DNA of 64,000 bases, from positions 558,001-622,000 of the forward strand of contig CBFFRP010000146.1 of assembly GCA_965644295.1 (NCBI GenBank). The letters run 5' to 3'. The translations under genes were made by a program, and so were the position numbers. How positions within the stretch are numbered: the stretch's first letter is position 1; each line of letters begins with the position of its first letter. Of this stretch, positions 13,527-25,002 are shown piece by piece. A model generated the notes under the pieces. It worked only from the letters and a program-made list of their open reading frames with translations. It ran no database searches and was not told the DNA's origin. The DNA comes from Paraphysomonas bandaiensis. Taxonomy: Eukaryota > Chrysophyceae.

Positions 13527-13916
13527 ATGAGTTCAAAGGACACATCTAGAAAAGGATCTGTTGCTCTGCGCGAACTACTGGAACACCAACAGCAGATTAA
13601 AGACTGGTTACGTGAGTGTGAGAAGCGTATATATGAACTCGAAGAAAATTATTTAGAGGAAACTCCATTAGGAAATATTGTCCGTGGATGGGAAGTAGAC
13701 AGTAAGCCCGTGTCTTCACGACCACGTGCTATCGATGACAAGGAGCGGTTGTTTTCTAACTCATCATACAAGGTGTACATTGCAAGTAAAGGGCTCGCAG
13801 ATGCTGAAAACAACAAAGTCAATATAAAAACAGAACAAACGTCACAACCTAGGAAGAAGGCAAGAAAATCATCTATCAAAAAAGAAGAAACTTATGATGA
13901 CTGGGATGAAGAATAG
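13527..13916 (+). CDS. EAF6: Eaf6/MEAF6-like histone acetyltransferase complex subunit, 129 aa
   Basis: A single-exon frame of 129 residues. Residues 12-52 form a helical segment followed by YELEENYLEETPLGNIVRGW; this pattern (a Tyr-rich turn, then GNI(I/V)RGW) is the signature of Eaf6/MEAF6. Further on, DDKERLFSNSSYKVYIA matches the conserved D.ERLFS.SS segment. The C-terminal 35 residues are Lys/Arg/Ser rich and end acidic. In known systems Eaf6 is a small nuclear subunit of NuA4/TIP60 and MOZ/HBO1-type complexes, bridging the catalytic module. Length fits the family. The gene begins 324 bp after the transposon block. Confidence 0.88.
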   Translation: MSSKDTSRKGSVALRELLEHQQQIKDWLRECEKRIYELEENYLEETPLGNIVRGWEVDSKPVSSRPRAIDDKERLFSNSSYKVYIASKGLADAENNKVNIKTEQTSQPRKKARKSSIKKEETYDDWDEE

Positions 13917-14881
13917 AAGTTCTATTTATAGAATTATACGATGTATGATACAGAGAATAGGTTGTGATAGCATGTTAGTCGTTCCTCATACCCCTGATAT
14001 TCCCATATATAAATAACAATTGTATGACATATGGACTGTGTGATTCGTAAGCGATTCCGCTGCTTTTGTGTTTCTACGAAGTAATGGGTATATCATCGGG
14101 AATAAAAGTTACGACATTCGGGTAATATTCGTATGGAAGCTCTCTACTGAAATAAAACCACGGCTCATGCCATATTTATAATGCCTGTCCTTGATCAACG
14201 ATATACTTTTGTGTTATTTCCTAGTCAAATTGGTTGAATTATAAAAGACCTAGTCACACTAATTTCGGTGTATATAATCATACAATCCAATACCTGTACT
14301 CCGTAATTGATGGCGAGATGAAGATCATAAATACCTAGTCACCCTAACCATTGTAAATGGAAATATAAATTACTTAACGACTAGATTTTTAACTACTTGA
14401 CAAGGTTTTTACACTACTTTTTGGTGTGACGAGGTCCAATAATAAATAATATCCCCATAGTCGTCAAGTAAAAAATAATTCGCAGCCTTACACACACATT
14501 ATCATTGGAAAAACACATTGCTACTCCATTAAGAAGGTTTTATTGTACAATATATTGTTCCATGTCTCTCTACCATGTTCCGCCTTTTGAATAATAGTTA
14601 CTGGTGATAAGTATTCTCACCAAGCTTATGTACGTTTACAAAAAAAAATTCTGGTCAGACTTGCTTTGCATCACGGTCCATCTTGTCTCTCACGTGATAG
14701 TACTTTCCGATCTTTGCCGGTTCCTATCACCCTGCGAATGCACAGTCTTAATTGATCGTTAAACACTACGAACGGGGTAGTTATTATTGTCGTCACTCGG
14801 TGCCTCCTTCGGCGCCCTGTTTTCCACTGAGCTTATGCTGTGCGGCGAGGGTTTACCTCCTCTACATTTAAGTAGGGTCCG
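13917..14881. other. Intergenic, no gene seen
   Basis: About 960 bp of AT-rich sequence with stops in all frames and no clear repeat ends. It presumably holds the Eaf6 3' region. Confidence 0.5.
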
Positions 14882-15860
14882 TCATGACGGCTGTGAGGTA
14901 AACTTCTCCTTGGAGCTGTTCCTTCTACACGGGGCATCATGATTCCTCTTGCGGGGTTGGCACCGCGTTCTGTTACTGATAGCGAGAGTAATCGGCTGTA
15001 AAATATATAGTTTAATGGCGTGGCCTTCCTTGTCTTGTCGAGCTGTGATTTGGCCTTTTGTGACTTTGACTTTTGTAGTGATGTACTCGAGGCCGTCTTG
15101 TGGATCTGTATGAATCATGCCAAAGTGGTATTGGAAACGTTTTTCTGAACTCTCCACTTTCAGTGTTGATTCAATTTCCGCATATATTGTAGCTATATTT
15201 TGAACATCAGAGATGCATTAATTTATTGAAATAACCGTGGCTAGAGATAACGTAGTCCTTAAAAGTAGGTACGTATATAATTTACCGGGTCCATATTATC
15301 TGTATCCCTTATATATGGTTGTGTGGGAAACATTGAGTCTCTGAGACTTGTCAATTACACACCAGATTTTAGTGAAAGATGTAAGTAAGTAAGTTCAGTA
15401 CACGTTTGAATAATATATAGTACACTAACCGTTTGCCTTTCGATCTTATAAGTAATCTACAATTCTTTAATAATGTACTAACAACAAAATTCTTGAATCT
15501 GTGTTTTCCAAAATATGCCTCGAAGCTTGAGGACTCTTGGAATGGTACATACTTGTTTGAAGACCTTTTTATCTGCTGTATATGTGCTCTCAAAGAAAGC
15601 TTACACACTGCTGCAATGTGGTTGGATCCATTGCACTTGAAACATTTTAGCTCACGCGACTTTGCACCACCTGCTTTACTCTTTTGTTAGATTTCTTGGG
15701 TCGTTGAAAGTTGCGCCGCCAGTTGGACTTTTGCTTCTTGTACGACGGGTTGGAAAAGGCTATCTTCCAGAGCTGAAATTTGTACTGCCCCTTTTATTAT
15801 CTTTTTTTTCGGTCAGTAAGGAGCCTACAATACACTGTAGTTAACCTTGCTATACACGTA

Positions 15861-15912
15861 AACCTTAACCTTGTTTTGTCCTCTACAACCTTAACCTTGT
15901 TTTGTCCTCTAC
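15861..15912. repeat. 26-bp tandem duplication
   Basis: Two exact head-to-tail copies of AACCTTAACCTTGTTTTGTC plus CTCTAC, directly before the first dispersed-repeat copy. Confidence 0.9.
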
Positions 15913-16302
15913 AAAGTCGGACTCCTACCTTTTCGTGGTGTTCTGGGGATGAGTACAGGAGAGTTCTCAGGGAAACTAACGTGAGCCGCATATATATTCA
16001 GCAGACAATTTTCTTCTCACTCATATATAGTCAAAGGTTAGTGTGGCACATGGGACACTAATATAAGTGTCACTTGTGTAGACGTCTTTGGGCCCTTACG
16101 ATAAAGAGGCATCCGGGCTGCCTGCTGAAGTCGAGCGAATCAAAAACCCTAAGTTATCAGATATCAGGTATATTAACATTATGCTTTCGCACTGCGTTAG
16201 CTTTGAGTGATAGAGCGAAAGTGGTTGCACCTTGGTGCTTGCGATGATGATGCACAAGCTACTTTTGTAGCGTTAAATAGTAAGATATCAGAGTTAAGCA
16301 CT
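15911..16302. repeat. Dispersed repeat family, copy A
   Basis: About 390 bp sharing ordered conserved blocks with copies at 56271-56713 and 57549-57922: ACAAAGTC, then GAAACTAACGTGAGCCGCA, AAGTGTCACTTGTGTAGACG, TCTTTGGGCCC, GCACCTTGGTGCTTGCG, and a final TTAAATAGTA. No reading frame is conserved between copies. The central block is a near palindrome able to form a hairpin. Class unknown (SINE, solo LTR or MITE). Confidence 0.8.
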
Positions 16303-17623
16303 AGTTAGTTAAATTTCAGTTCCATATTTGTTCTGACTCTCAAACGCCAATAATTATTGTTGCTAATTATAAGACATTCACTACTAATCTTGCTTTTTGT
16401 ATTCCTATTCCTCCCGTAGTTGCACGAGCTTGGCATCTTGGCATGCACCTTATCACTTGACATAACTCAATACTTATATATGAAGCCTGGTGAAATTGCT
16501 TTACCAGGTTTTGGTATTACCTCGACTTTACAGTGAAGTGTTCGAATGCTCTCAGTCTTCTGATCAAAGTCATGTAGTCGATCGTCAATTAAGTGGGATC
16601 ATTTATTTGACGGTTGATAGTGGTGTCTAGTATTTTTTGTTCGAGGTCATTCCTTGTCTGATTCTAGAGATAAGAGGTAAGGTATTGTTCGGAGTTTATA
16701 TGTGGCCGTGTGTGACCAATTTTAGACACAACTTCACTGCAGCGTCTAGAAAGGATTTTCTTTGTTTAATTTTATTCAATCTTGATTGATTGTAGTTGTT
16801 CTATCAGTCGGTGATTATGTCGTTTGAGGTCTTGTCTTTGAAGTGCTACTCGCTCTCGGACCATACTTTTTTCCCTCTCCTTCAGATACTATTTCGATAT
16901 TATGCTTTCAGCTTCCATGTGTTGACATATTGACAAATTACCGCTCTGGAAAACAGTGACCATAGCTAGTTGTTGCCCGCTTCGAAATACTGCAAATTTT
17001 CGTCGTAGGCATTTTTCCTGTATAAGTAGTCTTTGTCCGTTTCCTGACGCATGGGTTTCGCTGGGGTATCGTTTATTAGGATGTCTTTGCAATATAACCA
17101 GGCTCTGCATTTCTTCTGCTATTTGGCTTGGAGTCCTTCCTTTTGTCCAATAAATCACAGTAGGAAATATCGTATCTGTTGGACTTGGAATTAAGATTTA
17201 TCGTAACTGTAAGCTTTGTATTAATTATAAGGCCAATTATAATTTATAAAAGACTTCACACAAGGAATAAAGCCTAATAGTATAACAGCAAGACAAGAAT
17301 GTAGCAATGTGTCTTGTAGTACAGTCACGTATTGACTCCGAAGAATTATGAATGATTGCTAGAAGAGTAGATGGCTGTGTTGATTGAATACGAGTACTCT
17401 TGTATTTTCTTTACAATTGGCTGAACTTTATTCAATTTAAGTAAACTGTATTATTTAGCGCTCACAAAACCTCATAAAAATGGTAGTGCATCAAATGTCA
17501 ATGTATGAAAGCATGCATTCAGCAAAACACTACTTTGAGATCGTACATGACTCCACTTAACCATCGCAACGATGCTTCAGAACGTTTTGTACCACATATT
17601 AACTCCAAAACTGCAACACATAC

Positions 17624-20600
17624 TCACGGTATGTTGAACACTTTCTTCATCTTTAATATTAGCTGCCATTCTTCCTTGCTGACATCTCTGCAACATAAAA
17701 ATATTACAACCATCATATCAGGAGTGAACTATAAAATCATATCGTAACGCACTCGTATAAATATATTTACTTCTACACAGATACACTTACGCTTTGAAGA
17801 ACTCCTTGAGGGCGTCGATGGACTCTCGTGATATCTTACTATAAAGGGAATGGGTATGGTCAAACTGACGCCCGTAGGTCATAGTTGGGTTGTGTTCATT
17901 GGTGATCTTGATAGACACTGATGTCCCCTTCTTAGCCAATGGCACTTCTTTGCGATTGTTTTCAATTCCGATCACACGACCAACATCTAGAAATCCGTTC
18001 GACGGAATTGTCAACATTGTCCCTACCTTGAGTGTACCCTCCACAACCTCTACTCCAAAAACCATAGGGTCTTTTTTGTTAAATATATGTTGCGGCATAA
18101 TTCTAAGCACAACAGGAAACACTGCAACAGCCTCAGCTTCCTTCCTCCTTTTTGCAGTGATGTTGCTCATATATGCAGAGAACTGATCGAAGAGGTGATA
18201 AATAATATCAGCGGAGAAGATTCGAACATGGAGTTCTTCTGCCATCTGAGCAGCCTCATTGTCCACCTTGACATCAAATGCAAGAATGGTGGCGAATTCG
18301 GGCATTTCGCGCTCGTTCATTATATTTGCTCTCATCACATCTTTTTTATGAATTGGGCCAATATTCACATGGCACACTGGTATAGGAGGGGTACATTCAT
18401 CTCGCAAAAACTGGAGGAGGGCCTCAAGGGCACCTAAAGTGGAAGCGTGAACCATGACACCTTTATTCTCAGTGCTCAGGGCTTTGAACACCTGAACCAC
18501 AGAATTACTTGATGACAGATAACGAAAAACAAGGCTATGTAGAGGAGTACGGTGCAATATATGTATGGCGTATAACTACAACGCCTCTATCACTTTTCTA
18601 CCTGAGTTAAGTCACTCTGCACTTCCTCCTTGATGTCCTCCTCATCGTCTTCTAAATCATGACGCACCACAAGAACTGATGTGCCTGCTACAGCTCTGGC
18701 AATATCTGGCGCAACAATCTTGATTCCGATAGCACCTTGAAGCTCCTGATGATGGACGTACTCGCTCTTCACTCTGATACCAGGTTGTGTGAAATTGAAT
18801 ACAAGCCGAAACACACAACATGTATTACTAAATAGCAATATCCTACAATCCTACCTCATTTCTCTATTCGGTGGAGGCGTCAAGAGCGCACGTATTGTGG
18901 TTACAACCGGTCCTTCCAGCGTACTCACCACTATCGTATCGCCTTCTCGAAGAGAACTATGTTGAAAGAAGATTAACACAAAGAAAATGAGCAGTGCGTA
19001 CCATACCCGTTAACAAGCACAACATCTACTGTATGGCCGAGACCGTCGATGACCTTCACTTCCAGCACAGTACATTGGATAACGTCCATAAACATTAACT
19101 TTTCCTGTGTATGATGACATTACAGTAAGATAGAATGCTCAATCACTTTGTTCACCTCCAAACGGTTCTGCGTTAAGGTGATGAGCATCTTAAGAAGGTC
19201 TGGAACACCCTCTCCAGTCACTGCGGATGTAGGTACCAAGGAAACAGTTTGGGCAAGGTCGTCATTCTTCCAGTACAACTGCGCGTTGAGGCCTTGCTCC
19301 ATGAGTTGCGTGATGGTGTGTTGTAACCTAGGGGAGTATGAGAGCTAGTACCTCAAACTCGATCGGAGTTATTCGGGCAGAACAAAGTATATAAAACATA
19401 CAACACACGGAGTGACGTAATTACGTACCGGTCTTCAAACTCTTGTTTACAATTCTCGTCTTGTTCAGATAGAGCAATTCTTGAGGAGCGGTCAGGAACG
19501 GTCTTCCAGCCATAGAGACGATCAATCTACATAAATAAGTGAACGCCAAAAGCAAAGTAGAGGTTTCATATATTAATAGACAACATCGAATACCTTGTTA
19601 AGAGCGACGATAAATGGCGTCCGCTTTCGTCTCAACATGTTAATTGATTCGATTGTTTGAGGCTCTAAGCCGTGCATGAGATCAATTACAAGAATGGCAA
19701 TATCACAGAGAGAAGATCCTCTGGAACGCAGGTTAGTGAACGACTCGTGACCAGGTGTATCGATCATAAGTAGTCCAGGAATGCGGATATCAAAGGGGTC
19801 AATAGACTGAAGGCAAGATGTTTGGAGGTTCAGGGTTTCACGCGAAAATTGAGTAGCCCCAATCTGCTGTGTAATACCTCCTGCTTCTCCTTCCTGAACA
19901 TTTGTATGGCGGATCTTATCCAATAACTTAGTTTTTCCAGTATCGACATGTCCCATAATACACGAAATAGGGCTACGAAGGTGGTCCGGTGAGCGGGCAG
20001 CTCGGGCAGCTGCTTCCCTTTCCAAACGCCTACGGCGACTATTTTCTTTTCGCACTTGTGCCTCGAGCTGGCGGCGTTCCATTTCTTCACGCTCCCTTTC
20101 CTCTTCCTCCCTGCACATACAGGACAGGTACGGATTACATAACATACGTAACACCGTAAATATTGCTATTTCTACCTCTTAATTCTCATTTCTTCTTCAC
20201 GCTTAGCGCGTTCAATACCCTGCAACCTGAGTTTTTCATGTTCCTTTTGACGTTCGACGTCGAGTTCATCAACTTCTTCGTCCGTGCGTTCGGGAACCTA
20301 TACCATCATGTTACAACCCATTTGTCCACATGAGGCATCACCAAATAGCTGTCATCATTTATATACACAGATGTGCGACATGGAAGTATCCATCAACAAC
20401 TTCATCTTTTTGACCTTTATTTGAACTTTATCCTCATCCATGATGTCCCAGCTATCTGCGACTTCCTCCTCTACAGTCGCTTGCGCAGGCTCGTCGCTGA
20501 CCTGCGGCTCCTCGGCAGCAACTACTCAAGCAAGAAGAAAATAACCACCACAATGAGTTACATACTGTTTAAAAATGTATATCGATATAAAGTTATAAAA

Positions 20601-21281
20601 TAATAGCCTACCTGGTTCAGGTTCGGGCTCTACGGGAACAGCAGGGGGCTTCTCTAACTTCGGTTCAGTTGCCTTCTTTCCCTTCTTCTTATTGGAAAAC
20701 ATTGCAGCTGTGGATTTAGGTTTGGCGGCCTCTGTTTCCTTTTGCTCTGGAGGGACTAACATCCCAGCCGCGCGCATGGCTTCTAGGCGTGCTTGTGCTT
20801 TTTTCGCTTTTTCCTTTTCGCTCTTGGTCATGTAGGTACCAGCGGCTATTTGTGCCTCCTTTTTCTCTTGTTTGGCCTTGCGCTTCTTCTCTTTGAGCTC
20901 CTCTGCAGCCTTTCTTTCCGCCTCTGCCCTCTCCTCTTCCTCACGAATTCGGCGCTCTTCTTCTTCTTGCTGAGCCTTTAATCGAGCCTCTTCTTCAGCT
21001 CGTTGTTGTTGTAGCTGCAAGATCGCACGACCAGCCGCTGTAGTGGTATTACCAGTCGGCTTCTTCTCATCTTTCTTCCCTTTCTTCTTCTTTTTCTTTT
21101 TGTTATCCTTTTTGGCTGATTTCTTATCGACTTCGTCCTCTTCGTCGTCTTCATTATCATTCTATTGCAGTATGTTACGTGCTACGTAACCAAACCAACC
21201 AATAAAGCGATACACACTCACACCTACCTCCACAACAATATCCTCCGGCTTCACCTGGTCGGCTTCTTCCATATTACTCAT
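17624..21281 (-). CDS. EIF5B: Translation initiation factor eIF5B, 934 aa, 12 exons
   Basis: Exons (minus): 21281-21228, 21161-20612, 20521-20367, 20297-20176, 20110-19594, 19526-19429, 19327-19156, 19104-19007, 18956-18855, 18773-18602, 18491-17791 and 17687-17624. The N-terminus is acidic and Lys/Glu rich (about 300 aa), as in the family. The GTPase domain shows GHVDTGKT (G1), DTPGHE (G3), NKID split by an intron (G4) and SAVTG (G5). Domains II-IV follow, including [11 protein letters not shown] and [15 protein letters not shown]. The last exon supplies [19 protein letters not shown], the usual eIF5B C-terminal helix that binds eIF1A; without it the protein looks truncated. eIF5B is the cytosolic GTPase that joins the ribosomal subunits. 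The exon 3 donor (after ...SHIC) is the least certain splice. Confidence 0.93.
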
Positions 21282-21957
21282 GTGTCCACAAGAGAGTTTT
21301 TATAAGCTTCTACTTTGTACACAAATTTGAAGGTAAGCTTATAGTGTGTGTGTATCACCTGCACCTGTCCATACACTGCATGTGATGTGATTGAGGTGAT
21401 GTGGGTGTGGGAAAAACAATAGGAACCATTCCTCATGAAGTCGAAGTACACCTCCTCACTTTTTCTCTGTCCTGGTATATACTTCTGTATACTTGCTGTA
21501 TTTTATGTGAGATATATGGAAATACAGTGAAAGTGGTCAGAATAATCGCTATGGACGATGAAATGAATGGATAGAACAACAAGCGAAATACGACAGTATT
21601 CCTCTGTATGATCTGATCTCCTACCTCGCTTCCGGTTGATGTCTACAATACAAGTGACGTATACCACAGTATTCCCCATCACTCACTGATCTGCTGCTCC
21701 TGAAGCTGAATCATGAACAGGCGTCGGTTTCAGTTTCCAACAGTGAATAAAAAACAGTTAGCTCACTGAGCTCTGCTCTCATATATACATACATACATGC
21801 ATGTCTCACATCACCTGGAAGGAATCAATTCTTAGTTACAGAGCCGAATATTGTGACGGCAATACGGTAGAATATTTAAAGAGATAGATTTATTTAAAGA
21901 GTGAGCGTGTTTTTCTGCTAGAATTTTATAGTCTATTGCAGTTATAATATTGAAGTT

Positions 21958-24183
21958 ATGGCAGGCTCCGGGGGCCCTGAAAGGGAGACTGAATTTAATA
22001 CCAATGTTCCTGACAGAGAAGAGAGAAAGAAGATAAGAAGAAAACGCATTGAAAAGAGGCATGCTACAGACGATGCAGGGGGTGATGAAGGTACGGACAT
22101 GAATCAAGGCGCTTTGAAAAGTGGTCTGCAGCAGGTCTCAGAGAGCCTTTTTCATTTGGACAAAAGAAAACATGGAGGGATTCAGGATGTTACCTCCATA
22201 CGAGTCGCTACGGACGAAGCTGAGTCAAGACGAAGGGTGGAAGACGAAAAAATGAGGCATGAGAGATTGACTAAACTCCAGCAGGAGGCTCTGTCTAGTG
22301 CCAAAGCGAACGCCGCCATTGAGATGAAGTGGGCTGAGCTCTTAGAAAAAGAAATTCCACAGGAATTACATCATGACATTCAACAGCAAATGGCTGCTTG
22401 CTCAGCAATCATTGCTAGTAAGGACAGCCTTACGAATGAATTTTTGATGCAATTGAGAGCGAAGGACGAAGAGTATGTCCGAACACTGAGGCAACAGGCA
22501 GAAGACATAGAGCACTTGTTAACCCAAATTCGATCTGAATTCAAGGATATGCAGTCCGAATATGACAAAGAAATTGATGCTATTGAGGATGCGTATTTAG
22601 AGGAGCGAGATAAGATGATTATGGACCATACAGCAGAGGTGGATGCTCTCTTTGATAGTCGTAAGAACAAGGAAGTGCACTACAAGGAAGCGAAGCAAAA
22701 ACGCGAGGAACAATACCAAAGAGAAATAGAAGATCTCATAACAAAAGGAGCAGATCAGTATAATAAGTTGAAGATTGAATTGGAAATGAATATTCAGACA
22801 CTAAAGCAACAGCTAGAAGAGATCCGCGCGACATATCAGCTCAACACGGAGAAATTAGATTACAACTATCGTGTGTTGACAGAACTCGATGTTGAGAAAA
22901 ATGCTGAATTGACTCGTTATAAACGTCGCCTTACACGTTTAAAAGATCAACTGAACCACTTCTCCGCGAAGTACAACCAAATGAATGTGCTCGACGCGAA
23001 GACGAATAACGATTTAACTGAAGACTACCGGCGCCTCACGCAGAAATATAAGGACCTTCAGGCGAAATTTCGCCATTTCGAAGTGGCAGATACGCAAAAG
23101 TTTGATGAAGTTTGGGGAATGCATGAGGATGAGGCGAAAGATCTTGTCGATAGGTTGCTTAAGGCAGACAAAGTGATCACCGAGCAGCAACTCGGGTGGG
23201 TTTGGAAAGCCCCCAACGTCCTGTCGTTGTCAATGAATAAAAGTACTGCACTTCCTAATGGGGATGCGACTGCAACAGGACCTGCCGGTGGCTCACAGAT
23301 CTCCGAGGAGGGAGTTGTTGAGGCTGCAGTAGTTGGTGATGAACGCGAATCGCAGTCTGGAACGAAACATGTCTCGGGGTCGCGCATTCGCAGTGTGCTG
23401 AAACTACTTGCAGCGGAGGCGGGATTCCTTGGCCTCCATCCTCAGCTCCAGCAAAATATTGATGATGTACCAGAGCAAGATGCTGAGCTCTCACGTGCTG
23501 AGGCTATGCTTCGCGCACTAGGAGTGAAGAGTGAAGAAAAAGTGTCTCAGTTACTGACATATTTTTTCAGAGATCATGAACAGGGTAACCTGGTGGAGAT
23601 GGAAGCCCTGGGATTGAGTGAGCAACAGGAGGTTGATGAGTACGGAGTTCCTATCAAGCACGAGCATGAAGAAGAAGAAGCCAATGATGATGAGCTCAAG
23701 TTGAGGTTCCCAAATGAAGACTTAGAAGAGTTGAGAGACGTAATTAGTCCAGAATCTGTGATGGCAGCTATCAAGGCATTCATGGATGACACCAGTGCTG
23801 AGGACGGTCCACTGGGTGCTGCTCCCAGACTTCAGAATACAGCCGCGAAAGGTGGGCCTGAAGAAGCAGCCGGTGGAAGGAAACGCGGAAACAATATTCA
23901 AAGCTACTGGGTGCAGCTATCCCAAATTGTTAGTGACCAGTCCGTGGAAGTATGGAGACAACTTGAAACAGACCTAAGTAATTACAAAGACATCCTGGCC
24001 AAGAGGGCGTCATCTATTCAGGAAGTTGATGAGTTGGCGGCACAGAATGTTGAGCTCAAGCGGGTTCTGAACCAGTACCTGGGTGACAGAACTAATGATA
24101 TGTTTTGCATTCCTCCATCGCAAACAATGAGAGTGAATAATCCAAAGCCTAAAGGAAAGATATTGATGAGTAAAACGGGATGA
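21958..24183 (+). CDS. DRC1: Dynein regulatory complex subunit 1 (DRC1), 741 aa
   Basis: One uninterrupted frame of 741 residues, close to the length of animal DRC1. Residues about 60-440 are almost continuous coiled coil (for example KEAKQKREEQYQREIEDL and LTRYKRRLTRLKDQLNHFSA). The middle, about 440-490, is Gly/Ala rich and less ordered. The final 60 residues again look helical (VELKRVLNQYLG), resembling the DRC1 C-terminal signature. DRC1 is a scaffold of the nexin-dynein regulatory complex that links outer doublets in motile axonemes, so this organism should build a motile flagellum. It is intronless although most neighbours are intron-rich. Confidence 0.9.
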   Translation: MAGSGGPERETEFNTNVPDREERKKIRRKRIEKRHATDDAGGDEGTDMNQGALKSGLQQVSESLFHLDKRKHGGIQDVTSIRVATDEAESRRRVEDEKMRHERLTKLQQEALSSAKANAAIEMKWAELLEKEIPQELHHDIQQQMAACSAIIASKDSLTNEFLMQLRAKDEEYVRTLRQQAEDIEHLLTQIRSEFKDMQSEYDKEIDAIEDAYLEERDKMIMDHTAEVDALFDSRKNKEVHYKEAKQKREEQYQREIEDLITKGADQYNKLKIELEMNIQTLKQQLEEIRATYQLNTEKLDYNYRVLTELDVEKNAELTRYKRRLTRLKDQLNHFSAKYNQMNVLDAKTNNDLTEDYRRLTQKYKDLQAKFRHFEVADTQKFDEVWGMHEDEAKDLVDRLLKADKVITEQQLGWVWKAPNVLSLSMNKSTALPNGDATATGPAGGSQISEEGVVEAAVVGDERESQSGTKHVSGSRIRSVLKLLAAEAGFLGLHPQLQQNIDDVPEQDAELSRAEAMLRALGVKSEEKVSQLLTYFFRDHEQGNLVEMEALGLSEQQEVDEYGVPIKHEHEEEEANDDELKLRFPNEDLEELRDVISPESVMAAIKAFMDDTSAEDGPLGAAPRLQNTAAKGGPEEAAGGRKRGNNIQSYWVQLSQIVSDQSVEVWRQLETDLSNYKDILAKRASSIQEVDELAAQNVELKRVLNQYLGDRTNDMFCIPPSQTMRVNNPKPKGKILMSKTG

Positions 24184-24994
24184 AGGTCACATCTTTCTAT
24201 TCTGTAGTATCTATGTCCGTATTGTGGATTTAGCAGTTGTACTTCTATGTCATGCATATTGAATGCCGAGATGTTTCCAATTAAGAATATTAGGCATAAG
24301 TGTGCTGAATAACCTCTCTATATGAATAATATATAACAATTGTTCACATTAGAAAGTTTTACTAGATTAGAAAAGCTTTAATAGAGAGCCGTCACCAATG
24401 ACAATGTGACATTGATAATATTTAGAGTTATGACTTTGTTCGCTCACTATATCTTACTTTCCTTGTAGTATCTACAAGAACTGTTGTTAAATGTATTTAC
24501 TGTCATTATTCATTATATATTCTAGTACAATGTATCAGGCTTGCGTATCAATTTAATGATTTTCAATTTATTGCCAATAATTGCCAGCTAATTGGATTGA
24601 CAAATAAATTAATTGGTTTAAAAAATGATATTTTCAGTTATTATCATTGGTAAATGTTATTTATAATGTCTGATTATTTAGCAATAGGCATTCATGTAAG
24701 TGTTAAAACTAAACAGAAATATATCTAGTACTTAATACTAATATCCTACTTCCTACTATACTAATTAATACGAAGGCTGCAAGGCGCGACCACCTCTGCT
24801 TTAAGTAGGTGGCAATGGATTGGTTATATCTCAGGATGTAGTGTTTCACCTAGATATTCTAGTATATTCAGTGTGTCACTTGAAGACAATGTACGAGAAT
24901 ACAGCGAAATATAGTGATGTACAAATGCTATGATGATATTGAGAAACAGAAATAGTTTGATCTTTCAAGATATGTTCAGTAACGAGAGGTTCGC
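24184..24994. other. Intergenic with a degenerate hAT end
   Basis: No gene seen. At about 24537-24625, CAGGCTTGCGTATCAATTTA and the following AATTGG-rich track match the terminal repeat of the hAT element at 25003-26242, so this is a lone, decayed end of the same family. Confidence 0.6.
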
Positions 24995-25002
24995 ATATGT
25001 AG

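Larger units (their letters stand above)
14882..17158 (-). pseudogene. Decayed retroelement-like region with a CCHC zinc knuckle
   Basis: Three broken minus-strand frames lie in line: 17158-16889, about 15690-15369 and 15157-14882. The middle one contains CFKCNGSNHIAAVC, a perfect CX2CX4HX4C zinc knuckle typical of retroelement Gag proteins. No reverse transcriptase YxDD or protease motif could be found. The frames are separated by stops and by a dispersed repeat at 15911-16302. A retroelement gag remnant is the best reading; a host zinc-knuckle pseudogene is the alternative. Confidence 0.45.

Noticed and set aside
15911-16302. Dispersed repeat copy A as the LTR of the adjacent gag-like remnant
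   Set aside because: It lies between the gag-like frames rather than outside them, and its ends lack a convincing TG...CA pair.
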